Positions 51,640 to 62,591 of a DNA stretch of 64,000 bases are shown here, piece after piece; within the stretch, counting starts at the first letter, position 1, and each line of letters opens with the position of its first letter. The translations under genes and the position numbers were made by a program. The notes beneath the pieces were generated by a model, which was given only the letters and a program-made list of their open reading frames with translations, was not told the DNA's origin and made no database searches. The stretch comes from Tenacibaculum sp. AHE14PA (GTDB taxonomy: Bacteria; Bacteroidota; Bacteroidia; Flavobacteriales; Flavobacteriaceae), in NCBI RefSeq assembly GCF_019278465.1, contig NZ_CP058983.1, positions 2,665,501 through 2,729,500 on the forward strand. Direction: 5' to 3'.

Positions 51640-52866
51640 ATGCTGTATTATATATTTCAATATTTAGAGAGTGAATTTAATTTAACAGGAGCAAGTGTGT
51701 TTCAGTTTATTACGTTTCGTGCTGCAATCGCATTTATTTTGTCTTTGTTGATATCAACTATATTCGGGAAAAAAATAATTAATTTTTTAAGAAAACAACA
51801 AATTGGTGAAACAGTAAGGGATTTAGGTTTAATGGGGCAGGTGCAAAAAGCAGGAACGCCAACGATGGGCGGACTTATTATAATTCTTGCCACTCTAGTA
51901 CCGGTTTTGTTATTGGCAAAATTAGAAAACATTTACATCGTCATCTTGTTAATTACTACCGTTTGGATGGGTGTGATAGGTTTTACGGATGATTATATAA
52001 AAGTATTTAAAAAAGATAAGGCAGGCTTAAAAGGTAAATTTAAAGTGTTAGGTCAAGTCGGCTTAGGAATAATTGTAGGTTCTATGCTTTATTTTCATCC
52101 AGATGTAACAATTAAAGAGCAGCTTCCTATTTTACAACAAGTAGAGCAAGTAAACGGAAAAGTAAAGGTTTTTGGTGAGGCACATAAATCAACAAAAACA
52201 ACCGTTCCGTTTTTAAAGAACAATGAATTAGATTATGCAAAAGCGTTTAACTTTTTAGGTGATGGTTATGAAAAATACGGATGGGTTGTTTTCATCTTCG
52301 TAGTTGTTTTTATTGTAACCGGAATATCAAATGGCGCAAACCTAACAGATGGAATCGACGGGTTAGCGGCCGGTACATCCGCAATTATGGTGATCGCATT
52401 GGCAATATTTGCATGGGTATCAGGAAATATAATTTTTGCAGATTATCTCGATGTAATGTATATCCCAAATTCTGGAGAAATGACGGTATTTATATTCGCA
52501 TTTGCAGGCGCCTTAATTGGGTTTCTTTGGTACAATACATATCCTGCACAGGTTTTTATGGGAGATACAGGGAGTTTAACAATCGGAGGAATTATAGCGG
52601 TTATTGCTATTGCAATTCGTAAAGAATTATTGTTGCCAATTTTAGCAGGAATTTTTGTCGTTGAGAATTTATCAGTAATTCTTCAGGTGTTTTATTTTAA
52701 ATACACCAAAAAACGATTTGGAGTAGGAAAGAGAATTTTTAAAATGGCACCATTACATCATCATTATCAAAAATTAAATTACCATGAAAGTAAAATAGTT
52801 ACCCGTTTTTGGATTGTAGGAATCTTATTAGCTGTGTTAACTATTATAACCTTGAAATTAAGATAA
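51640..52866 (+). CDS. mraY: phospho-MurNAc-pentapeptide transferase MraY
   Basis: It makes lipid I from UDP-MurNAc-pentapeptide and undecaprenyl phosphate at the inner membrane. The 408-residue protein has about ten helices. Motifs: GTPTMGGLI near 68, the aspartate pair in GFTDDYIK near 113, [16 protein letters not shown] near 227, and the HHH-containing PLHHHYQKL near 371. It is about 45 residues longer than E. coli MraY because of an insert near 160-205. Confidence 0.97.
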   Translation: MLYYIFQYLESEFNLTGASVFQFITFRAAIAFILSLLISTIFGKKIINFLRKQQIGETVRDLGLMGQVQKAGTPTMGGLIIILATLVPVLLLAKLENIYIVILLITTVWMGVIGFTDDYIKVFKKDKAGLKGKFKVLGQVGLGIIVGSMLYFHPDVTIKEQLPILQQVEQVNGKVKVFGEAHKSTKTTVPFLKNNELDYAKAFNFLGDGYEKYGWVVFIFVVVFIVTGISNGANLTDGIDGLAAGTSAIMVIALAIFAWVSGNIIFADYLDVMYIPNSGEMTVFIFAFAGALIGFLWYNTYPAQVFMGDTGSLTIGGIIAVIAIAIRKELLLPILAGIFVVENLSVILQVFYFKYTKKRFGVGKRIFKMAPLHHHYQKLNYHESKIVTRFWIVGILLAVLTIITLKLR

Positions 52867-52867
52867 A

Positions 52868-54202
52868 ATGAAAAGGTTGGTAGTTCTTGGCGGAGGAGAA
52901 AGTGGTGTTGGTACAGCATTATTAGGAAAAGAAAAAGGATTTGAAGTTTTTGTTTCTGATAAAGGTTGTATTGCAGAGAGGTACAAAAAAGTTCTTTTAC
53001 ATAATTCAATCGATTTTGAAGAAAATAAGCATACAGAAAGTAAAATTTTTAATGCCGATGTAGTAATGAAAAGTCCTGGTATTCCTGATGGCGTAAAGTT
53101 AGTTCAAGAATTGATTTCAAAAGGAATAAAAGTAATTTCTGAAATAGAATTTGCAGCTGAATTTACAAATGCAAAAATAATCGGAATTACAGGTTCAAAC
53201 GGAAAAACAACGACCACTCTGTTAGCAGGTCATGTACTTAAAAGAGCGGGGTTAAACGTTGGTGTAGGAGGAAATATAGGTGATAGTTTTGCGCAGCAGG
53301 TTGCACAGAGAGATTACAGTGAATATGTGTTAGAATTAAGTAGTTTTCAGTTAGATGGAATTATAGAGTTTAAACCACATATTGCAATTATAACAAATAT
53401 ATCAGCAGATCATTTAGATAGATACGAGTATAGTTTTGATAAGTATATAGCATCAAAGTTTCAAATAACAAAAAATCAAACGAAAGACGATTTTTTAATA
53501 TATGATGCAGATGATCAGGCTATACAAAATTGGTTAAGTAAAAATAAAGTTAACGCAAAAAAAGTGCCTTTTTCGGTTGAAAAAGAATTAGAATATGGTG
53601 CTTTTTTAAGACAAGATAAAATAATAATGAAATTAACAACAGAAGAAATATTGATGAACGTTTCTGAATTAGCATTAAAAGGAAAACACAACACTAAAAA
53701 TGCAATGGCTGCATCTATGGCTGCAAGATTGTTACAAGTAAGAAAAGAAACAATAGCCGAAAGCTTATTGGATTTTGAGGGTGTAGCGCATCGTTTAGAA
53801 TATGTGCAAAAAATTAATGGTGTACAATTTATCAACGATAGTAAAGCTACAAATATAAATGCTGTTTTTTATGCATTAGAATGTATGGATAGCCCTACAG
53901 TTTGGATAGTTGGAGGAGTTGATAAAGGAAACGATTATACCGATTTATTACCATTGGTAAGAGAGAAGGTAAAAGCAATTGTTTGTTTAGGTTTAGATAA
54001 TCAAAAGATTATAGAAACCTTTGGTAGTGTTGTAGACGTTATGGTTGAGACAGCTGGAGCGGAAGAAGCTGTTAAGGTTGCAAATAAAGTAGCAAAAGCA
54101 GGAGATGTTGTTTTGTTATCTCCAGCATGCGCTAGTTTTGATTTGTTTGAAAATTACGAGGACAGAGGTAATAAGTTTAAAGAAGCTATTAAAAATTTAT
54201 AA
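52868..54202 (+). CDS. murD: UDP-MurNAc-L-Ala:D-Glu ligase MurD
   Basis: It adds D-glutamate to UDP-MurNAc-L-alanine; 444 residues. The ATP loop is GITGSNGKTTTTLL near 107. The N-terminal Rossmann part (RLVVLGGGESGVGTA) binds the uridine moiety. FINDSKATNINAVFYAL is the typical core block near 318. It lies 1 bp after mraY, in the usual dcw order. Confidence 0.97.
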   Translation: MKRLVVLGGGESGVGTALLGKEKGFEVFVSDKGCIAERYKKVLLHNSIDFEENKHTESKIFNADVVMKSPGIPDGVKLVQELISKGIKVISEIEFAAEFTNAKIIGITGSNGKTTTTLLAGHVLKRAGLNVGVGGNIGDSFAQQVAQRDYSEYVLELSSFQLDGIIEFKPHIAIITNISADHLDRYEYSFDKYIASKFQITKNQTKDDFLIYDADDQAIQNWLSKNKVNAKKVPFSVEKELEYGAFLRQDKIIMKLTTEEILMNVSELALKGKHNTKNAMAASMAARLLQVRKETIAESLLDFEGVAHRLEYVQKINGVQFINDSKATNINAVFYALECMDSPTVWIVGGVDKGNDYTDLLPLVREKVKAIVCLGLDNQKIIETFGSVVDVMVETAGAEEAVKVANKVAKAGDVVLLSPACASFDLFENYEDRGNKFKEAIKNL

Positions 54203-54216
54203 AAATAAGTAGATTA

Positions 54217-55407
54217 ATGAAAACCATTTTTCAACATATAAAAGGAGACAGGGCTATTTGGGCTATTGTTGCTGTGTTGGCAATATTTTCATTTATGCCT
54301 ATTTACAGTGCTAGTACCAATTTAGTTTATGTGGTTGGTAATGGTTCTACATTAGGGCATTTAGTAAAGCATGTTGTCTTATTAATTACTGGTTTTGCAG
54401 TAATTTATGGGGTACATAAAGTTCCGTATAGGTATTTCAGTGGAGGTTCAGTTATAATGTTACCGATAGTGGTGCTGTTATTGGGTTTTACATTGGCTCA
54501 AGGAACAACAATTGGAGGTGCGAACGCAAGTAGGTGGATTCGTATACCGTTTGTAGGTATTGGTTTTCAGACCTCTACGTTGGCAGGCTTAGTGTTAATG
54601 GTATATGTATCTAGATATTTAGCAAAAAATAAAGAGAAATTAATATCGTTTAGAGATAGTTTAGTTCAACTGTGGTTGCCTGTAGCTTTAATACTATTGT
54701 TGGTGCTTCCTGCGAACTTCTCTACAACAGCTATTGTTTTTTTTATGATTTTATTATTAGCTTTTATAGGAGGATATCCATTAAAGTATATAGGGTATAT
54801 ATTAGGGTTAGGCCTTTTCTCGTTGCTTTTTTTCATACTTGTAGCAAAGGCTTTTCCAGATGCAATGCCAAACAGAGTAAGTACTTGGCAGAGTAGGTTA
54901 GAAGGGTTTTCTGATTCAGGCAGAAAAGAGAATTACCAAGTAGAAAAAGCAAAAATAGCAATAGCCACTGGCGGTATGTTAGGAAATGGACCAGGAAAAA
55001 GTGTTCAGAAAAACTTTTTACCGCAGTCATCTTCCGATTTTATATATGCGATTATTGTTGAAGAATATGGTTTGGTAGGAGCTGTTATTGTTGTATTCAT
55101 TTATTTTTTATTGCTATTTAGAATTTTAATAACAGCTAAAAAAGCAACTACAATCTTTGCGACATTGATGGTGTTGGGAGTAGGGATACCAATTGTTTTT
55201 CAGGCAATGATTAATATGGCTGTAGCTGTAAACATATTGCCAGTAACGGGGCAAACATTACCACTAATTAGTAGTGGAGGTACCTCTATTTGGATGACTT
55301 GTTTTGCTTTGGGAATGATATTGAGTGTTAGTGCTCATAAAAATGAAACAGAAGAAACAATTCTAGATGATAATCCTTTAAGTGTCTTACATGAAACAAT
55401 CGATTAA
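54217..55407 (+). CDS. ftsW: septal peptidoglycan polymerase FtsW
   Basis: A SEDS-family glycosyltransferase that polymerises glycan strands with FtsI at the septum; 396 residues and about ten helices. Conserved elements are [18 protein letters not shown] near 105-122, the pore block [13 protein letters not shown] near 216-228, and the C-terminal [18 protein letters not shown]. The end overlaps the murG start. Confidence 0.95.
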   Translation: MKTIFQHIKGDRAIWAIVAVLAIFSFMPIYSASTNLVYVVGNGSTLGHLVKHVVLLITGFAVIYGVHKVPYRYFSGGSVIMLPIVVLLLGFTLAQGTTIGGANASRWIRIPFVGIGFQTSTLAGLVLMVYVSRYLAKNKEKLISFRDSLVQLWLPVALILLLVLPANFSTTAIVFFMILLLAFIGGYPLKYIGYILGLGLFSLLFFILVAKAFPDAMPNRVSTWQSRLEGFSDSGRKENYQVEKAKIAIATGGMLGNGPGKSVQKNFLPQSSSDFIYAIIVEEYGLVGAVIVVFIYFLLLFRILITAKKATTIFATLMVLGVGIPIVFQAMINMAVAVNILPVTGQTLPLISSGGTSIWMTCFALGMILSVSAHKNETEETILDDNPLSVLHETID

Positions 55408-56485
55408 CGTTATTATAAGTGGTGGTGGTACAGGCGGGCATATTTATCCGGCAATAGCAATTGCAAACGAAATAAAAGTCCGTTATCCAGCGGCTAATAT
55501 TTTGTTTGTTGGAGCGAAGGATAAAATGGAGATGGAAAAAGTTCCACAAGCTGGTTATAATATAAAAGGATTGTGGATCTCAGGTATTCAAAGAAAGTTG
55601 ACAGTTGCTAATTTAATGTTTCCTTTTAAGTTGCTGAGCAGTTTATGGAAAGCGCATAGAATTATCAAAAAATTTAAACCAAACATAGTGATTGGCACTG
55701 GTGGTTTTGCAAGCGGACCAACGTTAATGGTTGCTAATAAAAAAGGAATTCATACTGTGGTGCAGGAGCAAAATTCATATCCAGGAATTACAAATAAGTT
55801 ACTAAGTAAAAAAGCAGGTAAAATATGTGTTGCTTATGATAATTTAGAGCGTTTTTTTCCGAAGGATAAAATTGTAAAAACAGGAAATCCTGTTCGTCAA
55901 GATTTGTTAAGTATTCATACAAAAACTGCAGAAGGAAAGGAGTTTTTTGAATTAGATACTTCTAAAAAAACAATGCTAATTTTAGGGGGAAGTTTAGGGG
56001 CAAGAAAGATAAATCAACTAATAGAAGAAAATCTAGACTTTTTTAAAAATCAAAACATTCAATTAATCTGGCAATGTGGTAAGTTGTATTTTGAAGATTA
56101 TAAAAAACATAATGAAGTTGAAAATGTACAGGTACATCAGTTTTTAAATAGAATGGATTTAGCTTATGCGGCGGCAGATTTTGTGGTTTCAAGAGCGGGT
56201 GCAAGTTCGGTATCTGAATTATGCATTGTAGGTAAACCAACTGTTTTTATTCCGTCACCAAATGTGGCAGAAGATCATCAAACAAAAAATGCGAAATCTA
56301 TTGTAGATAAACATGGTGCTATTTTAGTAAAAGAAAGTGAACTAGATACTTTTCCGATTGTAATAGAAACATTATTAAAAGATAAAGGAAAACAGCAGAG
56401 TTTAAGTGAAAATATAAATGAGTTAGCGTTGCCTAATGCAACGAGTGATATTGTTAACGAGGTAGAAAAATTAATAAATAGGTGA
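55391..56485 (+). CDS. murG: UDP-GlcNAc transferase MurG
   Basis: It converts lipid I to lipid II on the cytoplasmic face of the membrane; 364 residues. The opening [17 protein letters not shown] contains the glycine-rich loop, and [10 protein letters not shown] and [12 protein letters not shown] are the family blocks. The ATG at 55391 is chosen; a GTG at 55382 would extend it by three residues. It overlaps ftsW by 17 bp and murC by 4 bp. Confidence 0.96.
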   Translation: MKQSINVIISGGGTGGHIYPAIAIANEIKVRYPAANILFVGAKDKMEMEKVPQAGYNIKGLWISGIQRKLTVANLMFPFKLLSSLWKAHRIIKKFKPNIVIGTGGFASGPTLMVANKKGIHTVVQEQNSYPGITNKLLSKKAGKICVAYDNLERFFPKDKIVKTGNPVRQDLLSIHTKTAEGKEFFELDTSKKTMLILGGSLGARKINQLIEENLDFFKNQNIQLIWQCGKLYFEDYKKHNEVENVQVHQFLNRMDLAYAAADFVVSRAGASSVSELCIVGKPTVFIPSPNVAEDHQTKNAKSIVDKHGAILVKESELDTFPIVIETLLKDKGKQQSLSENINELALPNATSDIVNEVEKLINR

Positions 56486-57828
56486 ATTTAAAAACAGTAC
56501 ATAACGTTTATTTTATAGGTGTCGGAGGAATTGGTATGAGTGCTATTGCTCGTTATTTTGCTGTGAACGGAAAGCAAGTGTTTGGATACGACAAAACACC
56601 AAGTCCGATTACTAAAAAATTGGAGGAGATTGGTGTTAAAATCCATTTTGAAGATGCTGTTAAAAATATCGATATTTCTTGTTTAGATAAAAAACAAACG
56701 TTGGTGGTTTATACACCTGCGATTCCGAGTACGCATCAAGAATTAAATTATTTTATCAATAACGGATTTGAGATTTTAAAAAGGGCTGAGATTTTAGGAG
56801 AAATAACAAAAAATACTTTTTGTTTAGGTGTTGCAGGTACGCATGGTAAAACCACAACGTCTTCAATCTTAGGTCATATAATGCAGCCTGAAAAGGCAAC
56901 ATCTTTTTTAGGTGGAATTGCAGAAAACTATAACTCGAATTTAATTTTAGGAGAAGATAAAATATCAGTTGTAGAGGCAGATGAGTTTGATCGTTCGTTT
57001 TTAAAGTTATCTCCAAATATTGCGTGCGTTACTTCTATGGATGCTGATCATTTAGATATTTATGGAGAAAATGAAATGTTGCAACAGTCGTTTAGAGAAT
57101 TTGCAAATAAAGTTTCTGATACATTAATTGTAGAAAAAGGATTGCCTTTAAAAGGATTAACATATGCTGTAGATGATGTTGCAGATTACAGAGCATACAA
57201 TGTAAAAGTTGAAACAGGGATATATGTTTTTGATGTGCAAACACCAACATCAGAAATAAAAAATATAGAATTCCATTTGCCAGGAAAGCACAACATGATG
57301 AATGCTCTGGCTGCTTTAGCAATGGCTGATGTTTATGGTGTTTCGTTAGAAAGTATTAAAGAGCAATTAAGAACTTTTAAAGGTGTTCAGCGTAGATTTT
57401 CATATAAAATCAAAAATGAAAGCATAGTGTTGATTGATGATTATGCACATCATCCAACAGAGATTAATGCCGTAGAACATTCTGTGCGAGAAATGTATCC
57501 AAAAGAAAAAGTATTGGCTGTTTTTCAACCGCATTTATATACGAGAACAAAAGATTTTGTAGAAGATTTTTCAACTGCGCTTTCTAAGTTTGATGAACTG
57601 TTGTTATTAGATATTTATCCGGCAAGAGAACTGCCTATAAAAGGAATTACTGCTGCCTGGTTATTAGATAAAATAAATTCAGTTAATAAGGCGTTGGTAT
57701 CTAAAGAAAACTTAGAGAGAGAAATCTTAAAATCTGAATCGAAAATTATAGTAATGTTAGGAGCGGGAGATATTGGTTTATTGGTTGACGAAGTAAAGAA
57801 TAGTTTAGAGAAAAAATATAATATTTAA
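56482..57828 (+). CDS. murC: UDP-MurNAc:L-Ala ligase MurC
   Basis: It adds the first peptide residue, L-alanine, to UDP-MurNAc; 448 residues. The opening [18 protein letters not shown] is the N-terminal Rossmann block, [15 protein letters not shown] near 113 is the ATP loop, and [10 protein letters not shown] near 320 is the family motif. The start is GTG, overlapping the murG stop (GTGA). Confidence 0.97.
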   Translation: MNLKTVHNVYFIGVGGIGMSAIARYFAVNGKQVFGYDKTPSPITKKLEEIGVKIHFEDAVKNIDISCLDKKQTLVVYTPAIPSTHQELNYFINNGFEILKRAEILGEITKNTFCLGVAGTHGKTTTSSILGHIMQPEKATSFLGGIAENYNSNLILGEDKISVVEADEFDRSFLKLSPNIACVTSMDADHLDIYGENEMLQQSFREFANKVSDTLIVEKGLPLKGLTYAVDDVADYRAYNVKVETGIYVFDVQTPTSEIKNIEFHLPGKHNMMNALAALAMADVYGVSLESIKEQLRTFKGVQRRFSYKIKNESIVLIDDYAHHPTEINAVEHSVREMYPKEKVLAVFQPHLYTRTKDFVEDFSTALSKFDELLLLDIYPARELPIKGITAAWLLDKINSVNKALVSKENLEREILKSESKIIVMLGAGDIGLLVDEVKNSLEKKYNI

Positions 57829-57830
57829 GA

Positions 57831-58568
57831 ATGAAAAAAGTAGCAACATATCTTTCTTTTTTCGTGTTACTGGTGTTTATGGGCTTTTTATATGGCTTTA
57901 CAACTAGTAAAAATGGGGTTAAAAAGGTAGAAAACACTGTGGTTGAATTTGAAGCAGGTAACAATAACTTTTTGACACACAGTATGGTTGATAAATTGTT
58001 AATACAAAATAAAAAATTTGTTAAAAATCAACCAAAAAGAGTAGTAGATTTACACCTTTTAGAAACCAAGGTTTCTGAGAATCCTTATGTTGAAAAAGCA
58101 GCTGTTTTTTTAACAATTAATGGCGTCTTAAAAACACTGATAAAACAACGTACACCAATAGCTCGTGTTATTAATAAAGATGAGTCTTATTATGTAGATA
58201 AGTTTGGAGTGAAAATTCCCTTATCGATGAATTTTTCAGCAAGAGTTCCGTTGGTTTCGGGAGTAGAGAGTATTAAAGACATCAGTGAGTTAATAAACTT
58301 GATAAAAGTAATTGAAAGCAATGATTTTTTAAGTAAAGAAATTATTGCAATTCAAAAAAATACTCAAGATGAATATGTTTTTACAGTTAGAAGTGGTGAG
58401 TATCAAATAATTTTTGGAGCGCTAGAAGATATAAATGTAAAATTTAAAAAGTTAATAGCTTTTTATAATAAAGCATTGATTGATAAAACAATTAAAAATT
58501 ATAAGACAATAAATGTAAAATACCACAACCAAGTTGTGTGCACAAAACAAAAGCAAGATGGAGAATAA
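57831..58568 (+). CDS. ftsQ: cell-division protein FtsQ
   Basis: A bitopic divisome protein of 245 residues linking early and late division proteins. An N-terminal helix (about 4-24) anchors it; a POTRA-like region (about 45-110) and a beta domain follow. The sequence is poorly conserved, as normal for FtsQ; position between murC and ftsA supports it. Its last 11 bp overlap ftsA. Confidence 0.88.
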   Translation: MKKVATYLSFFVLLVFMGFLYGFTTSKNGVKKVENTVVEFEAGNNNFLTHSMVDKLLIQNKKFVKNQPKRVVDLHLLETKVSENPYVEKAAVFLTINGVLKTLIKQRTPIARVINKDESYYVDKFGVKIPLSMNFSARVPLVSGVESIKDISELINLIKVIESNDFLSKEIIAIQKNTQDEYVFTVRSGEYQIIFGALEDINVKFKKLIAFYNKALIDKTIKNYKTINVKYHNQVVCTKQKQDGE

Positions 58569-59901
58569 TAAAATTGCAGTTGGTTTAGATATTGGTACCA
58601 CCAAAATTGTTGCTATGATTGGTCGTAAGAACGAGTACGACAAATTAGAGGTTTTGGGTATTGGTAAGGCTAAGAGTTTAGGTGTAAAACGAGGAGTGGT
58701 AAACAATATAACCCAAACTATTCAATCTATTCAACAGGCAGTAGATGAAGCACAAAGTGTTTCTGGCCAGATGATTGAAAATGTAGTTGTGGGTATTGCA
58801 GGTCAGCATATTAGGAGCTTACATCATAGTGATTATATAACTCGTGAAAAATCAGATGAAGTAATTAATGAAGCAGATATAGAAAGTTTAGTAAATCAGG
58901 TACACAAATTGGTAATGCTTCCGGGTGAAGAAATTATTCATGTTTTACCCCAGGACTTTAAGGTTGATAGTCAGGCGGAAATTAAAGAGCCTATTGGTAT
59001 GTATGGAGGTAGGTTAGAAGCTAACTTTCACGTAGTTGTTGGTCAGGTTTCTTCTATCAGAAATATAGGGAGATGTGTTAAAAGTGCTGGTTTAAGTTTG
59101 TCAGATATAACATTAGAGCCATTGGCATCAGCATCAGCAGTTTTAAGTCAAGAAGAAAAAGAAGCAGGTGTTGCTTTAATTGATATTGGAGGTGGTACAA
59201 CTGATTTGGCAATTTTTAAAGATGGTATTATTCGCCATACAGCAGTGATTCCTTTTGGAGGAAATGTTATAACTGAAGATATTAAAGAAGGCTGTTCTAT
59301 AATTGAAAAGCAAGCTGAATTGTTAAAAGTTAAATTCGGATCTGCTTGGCCAGGAGAAAATAAAGAAACAGAAATTGTTTCTATTCCAGGATTACGAGGA
59401 AGAGAGCCTAAAGAGATTACTCTTAAAAATTTATCGAAAATAATTCATGCTAGAGTACAGGAAATTATAGAGCATGTGTATTTAGAAATAAAAAATTACG
59501 GGCACGAAACTCAGAAAGGAAAACTAATAGCAGGGATCGTTTTAACAGGAGGAGGATCTCAGTTAAAACATTTGCGTCAACTAGTAGAATATATTACAGG
59601 TATGGACGTTCGTATTGGATACCCGAATGAGCACCTAGCAGGTGATTCTGACGAGGTTTTATCTAGTCCGTCATATGCAACTGCAGTAGGTTTGTTAATG
59701 GAGGGTTTACGTAAAGATGCTTACAAGGTAGAAGAAGAAGTTGCTAAGGAGCCCATAGTTGCTGAGACACAAAATATTATAGAAGCAGAAAATGTTTCGG
59801 AGGAATTGAATGTTGAAAAACAAGTGGTTAGAGGGAAAACAAAATCTATTTTTGATAAATTTAGAGAAAGATTTACGGAGTTTCTAGATAACGCGGAATA
59901 A
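58558..59901 (+). CDS. ftsA: cell-division protein FtsA
   Basis: An actin-like ATPase that tethers FtsZ to the membrane; 447 residues. The phosphate-1 block is VGLDIGTTKIVAMIG at 7-21, the phosphate-2 block is LIDIGGGTTDLAIF near 206, and IVLTGGGSQLKHL near 326 is the adenosine block. An amphipathic C-terminal helix (FDKFRERFTEFLDN) is the membrane-targeting sequence. The ATG at 58558 is chosen over an upstream GTG. ftsZ follows 79 bp later. Confidence 0.96.
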   Translation: MENNKIAVGLDIGTTKIVAMIGRKNEYDKLEVLGIGKAKSLGVKRGVVNNITQTIQSIQQAVDEAQSVSGQMIENVVVGIAGQHIRSLHHSDYITREKSDEVINEADIESLVNQVHKLVMLPGEEIIHVLPQDFKVDSQAEIKEPIGMYGGRLEANFHVVVGQVSSIRNIGRCVKSAGLSLSDITLEPLASASAVLSQEEKEAGVALIDIGGGTTDLAIFKDGIIRHTAVIPFGGNVITEDIKEGCSIIEKQAELLKVKFGSAWPGENKETEIVSIPGLRGREPKEITLKNLSKIIHARVQEIIEHVYLEIKNYGHETQKGKLIAGIVLTGGGSQLKHLRQLVEYITGMDVRIGYPNEHLAGDSDEVLSSPSYATAVGLLMEGLRKDAYKVEEEVAKEPIVAETQNIIEAENVSEELNVEKQVVRGKTKSIFDKFRERFTEFLDNAE

Positions 59902-59980
59902 GTAAGTATATAAATTAAGTGTTCTTTTTTATCCCCTAGAAAAAGAAAGTAAATGAATAAAAATTAAAAGGAAAGTTATT

Positions 59981-61849
59981 ATGAGTACAGAATTCAATAA
60001 CATTTCATTCGACATGCCAAAAACACAATCGAATGCTATTAAAGTGATTGGTGTTGGTGGGGGTGGAAGCAATGCTGTAGACCACATGTTTAGTAAACAA
60101 ATTCACGGAGTAGATTTCGTAATTTGTAATACCGATGCGCAAGCGTTAGAAAGCAGTCCTATTCCGAATAAAATTCAATTAGGAGCACATCTAACTTCTG
60201 GTTTAGGGGCAGGAGCTAATCCTGATGTTGGTGCACAAGCAGCAGCAGAAAGTATCCAGGAGATTCAGCAAATGTTAAGCACGCATACTAAAATGGTATT
60301 CATTACTGCCGGTATGGGTGGTGGTACAGGTACAGGAGCCGCGCCTATTATAGCAAAGATTGCAAAAGATATGGATGTTTTAACGGTAGGTATCGTTACA
60401 ATGCCATTTCAGTTTGAAGGTAGAATGCGTACCAAACAAGCTCAAAAAGGTATAGATGAACTACGTCAAAATGTAGATTCACTTATTGTTATAAATAATA
60501 ATAAGTTACGTGAAGTTTACGGAAACTTAGGTTTTAAAGCAGGTTTTTCTAAAGCGGATGAAGTTTTAGCAACAGCTGCTAAAGGTATTGCAGAAGTAAT
60601 AACACATCACTATAAACAAAATATTGATTTACACGATGCTAAAACTGTGCTTTCTAATAGTGGAACTGCAATTATGGGATCTGCTAAAGAAACAGGAGAT
60701 AACCGAGCTAAAAACGCCATAGTAAAAGCATTAGATTCACCGTTGTTAAATGATAACAAAATCACGGGAGCTAAGAACGTTTTACTATTAATTGTTTCAG
60801 GTGCTAATGAAGTTACTTTAGATGAAATCGGAGAAATTAATGACTATATTCAAGATGAAGCAGGTTATGATGCAAACATCATTATGGGAGTTGGTGAAGA
60901 TGAGTCTTTAGATGATGGTATTGCTGTTACTATTGTTGCAACGGGTTTTACTGCAGATCAACAAGGAACAATTACAGATACTGAGGTGAAAAAAATTGTT
61001 CACACCTTAGAAGATGAACAGAAGGCTACCTATAATTTTGGAGAAAAAAAAGTACAGGTAGCACCAGGTCTTAATCAACCTTTCGCTTCAGCAACACCTA
61101 GTAAAGTTGTTCATGTTTTAGAGGAAGAAAAAGAAGCGCCAAAATCAAATTTAATTCCTACAACAGAGGCTATAAAAAACATTAATGTTGTTTATGAAGA
61201 GGTTGCTATAGAAACAATTTCTGAAGACGATTTTATTATTACAAATATTGCTGAGCAAGAAGTTGTTAAGCAAGAAGTACAACAACAGCCTGTTCAACAA
61301 GACTTATTGTTTGACTTACCGGTAAATTCATATGAAGAAATTACACCAGTAGCGCCAATTGTAACAACAACAAATGAAATTAAAAACATAAAAGTTGTAG
61401 CTCAAGAAGTAAAACCTCAGGTTCATCAAATAGAAAAGCGTTATGTTTTAGATGATTTTAATGCGCAGCCAACCATTGGTAAAAGTTCTACTCCGGTTAT
61501 AAAAGAGGAAGTTGAAGAAGCTTTACAATTTAAAGTGAAGACTAAAACTAAAGAAGAAATTAATAATATAGAAACGACAAGCGAAGAGGTTTCACCTTTA
61601 GAAATTACCATATCGGAATTGCAAAAAAGAACGCAAGAAAGACGTGATAAAATGAAAGGGTTTAATTATAAGTTCAACGATCAAGTTAGTAAAAATATTG
61701 ATGAAATTGAGCGTCAACCAGCCTACAAAAGATTAGGTGTAGATATTAATACAGGTTCTGATATTAGTAGATCAGATACTGCATTAAATACAGATAATAA
61801 CGATTTGTTACGTTCTAATAATTCGTTTTTACATGATAATGTAGATTAA
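59981..61849 (+). CDS. ftsZ: cell-division GTPase FtsZ, long C-terminal form
   Basis: The tubulin-like GTPase that forms the division ring. The first 330 residues are the conserved core: [13 protein letters not shown] near 24-36 and the signature GGGTGTGA at 113-120. The C-terminal tail of about 290 residues is unusually long and Glu/Gln-rich, and ends with [13 protein letters not shown], probably the conserved C-terminal peptide that binds FtsA. This long tail is typical of Flavobacteriaceae. A strong terminator follows, ending the dcw cluster. Confidence 0.97.
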   Translation: MSTEFNNISFDMPKTQSNAIKVIGVGGGGSNAVDHMFSKQIHGVDFVICNTDAQALESSPIPNKIQLGAHLTSGLGAGANPDVGAQAAAESIQEIQQMLSTHTKMVFITAGMGGGTGTGAAPIIAKIAKDMDVLTVGIVTMPFQFEGRMRTKQAQKGIDELRQNVDSLIVINNNKLREVYGNLGFKAGFSKADEVLATAAKGIAEVITHHYKQNIDLHDAKTVLSNSGTAIMGSAKETGDNRAKNAIVKALDSPLLNDNKITGAKNVLLLIVSGANEVTLDEIGEINDYIQDEAGYDANIIMGVGEDESLDDGIAVTIVATGFTADQQGTITDTEVKKIVHTLEDEQKATYNFGEKKVQVAPGLNQPFASATPSKVVHVLEEEKEAPKSNLIPTTEAIKNINVVYEEVAIETISEDDFIITNIAEQEVVKQEVQQQPVQQDLLFDLPVNSYEEITPVAPIVTTTNEIKNIKVVAQEVKPQVHQIEKRYVLDDFNAQPTIGKSSTPVIKEEVEEALQFKVKTKTKEEINNIETTSEEVSPLEITISELQKRTQERRDKMKGFNYKFNDQVSKNIDEIERQPAYKRLGVDINTGSDISRSDTALNTDNNDLLRSNNSFLHDNVD

Positions 61850-61871
61850 TAAAATAAGAATATACTTTTTT

Positions 61872-61899
61872 AAAATTCCCGCCTTGTCGGGAATTTTTT
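61872..61899 (+). terminator. terminator of the dcw cluster
   Basis: Stem AAAATTCCCG/CGGGAATTTT (61872-61881 with 61888-61897), a 6-nt loop and a T run, lies 23 bp after the ftsZ stop. Confidence 0.9.
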
Positions 61900-61917
61900 A
61901 ATCATAAAAAAAGAAAG

Positions 61918-62364
61918 ATGAGTTTACAAAAACAAGTGATGGATAAGATGAAAGAAGCAATGAAATCGAAAGATACAGTTGCTTTAACAGCTCTTAGAGC
62001 TTTGAAGTCAGCTTTTATGTTAGCAAATACTGAAACAGGAACAGGGGAGATTACAGAAGCTGAAGAATTGAAAATTATTCAGAAACAAGTAAAACAACGT
62101 AAAGATAGTGCCGTAGTTTTTTCTGAACAAGGTAGGGCAGATTTGGCAGATCCTGAATTGGCAGAAGCAGCCGTTTTAGAACAGTTTTTACCTGAAGCTT
62201 TATCTGAAGATGAAATTGAAAAAGTGGTAAACGAAACTATTGTTAAAGTCGGAGCAGAAGGGATGAAAGATATGGGAAAAGTAATGGGGATGGTTTCAAA
62301 ACAATTAGCAGGAAAGGCTGATGGCAAAACTATTTCAATGATTGTTAAAAAAAGCTTAGCTTAA
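61918..62364 (+). CDS. GatB/YqeY-domain protein
   Basis: A helical cytoplasmic protein of 148 residues with the YqeY domain, found also as the tail of GatB, where it helps tRNA handling. Family blocks are ALRALKSAFMLANTE near 25-40, VKQRKDSAVVFSEQGRADLA near 58-77 and KDMGKVMGMVSKQLAGKADG near 118-137. The precise function is unknown. It sits between the dcw terminator and tRNA-Arg on the same strand. Confidence 0.9.
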   Translation: MSLQKQVMDKMKEAMKSKDTVALTALRALKSAFMLANTETGTGEITEAEELKIIQKQVKQRKDSAVVFSEQGRADLADPELAEAAVLEQFLPEALSEDEIEKVVNETIVKVGAEGMKDMGKVMGMVSKQLAGKADGKTISMIVKKSLA

Positions 62365-62371
62365 TAATAAT

Positions 62372-62445
62372 GGCTGCGTAGTTCAACTGGATAGAATATC
62401 AGATTTCGGCTCTGATGGTTGGGGGTTCGAATCCCTTCGCAGTCA
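62372..62445 (+). tRNA. tRNA-Arg (anticodon UCG)
   Basis: It folds as a class I tRNA: acceptor GGCTGCG/CGCAGTC, D stem GTTC/GAAT, anticodon stem TCAGA/TCTGA around loop TTTCGGC (anticodon TCG at 62406-62408), and T arm GGGGG-TTCGAAT-CCCTT. Discriminator A is at 62445 and CCA is not encoded. It begins 7 bp after the YqeY stop, so it may be co-transcribed. Confidence 0.95.
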
Positions 62446-62455
62446 CAAAAAGAAC

Positions 62456-62487
62456 AAAAAAGCAGTAGAAATATCTACTGCTTTTTT
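62456..62487. terminator. terminator after tRNA-Arg
   Basis: Perfect 14-bp stem (62456-62469 with 62474-62487, core GCAGTAGA/TCTACTGC) with A and T tails, usable on both strands. Confidence 0.9.
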
Positions 62488-62547
62488 AGGGGAATATAAA
62501 AAGGGGAACTTTTTTAATAAAGTGCTAAAGTATATAAGAATTATTTT

Positions 62548-62575
62548 ATGTTATGTAACTTAAGTTACATAACAT
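62548..62575. repeat. perfect 28-bp palindrome
   Basis: Each 14-base half is ATGTTATGTAACTT or its complement, with no spacer. The core TGTAACTTAAGTTACA looks like a dimeric regulator site. It lies 17 bp beyond the stop codon of the Crp-like gene and has no T run on the minus strand, so it is not a typical terminator. Confidence 0.6.
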
Positions 62576-62591
62576 TTTAATTTTCTTAAAA

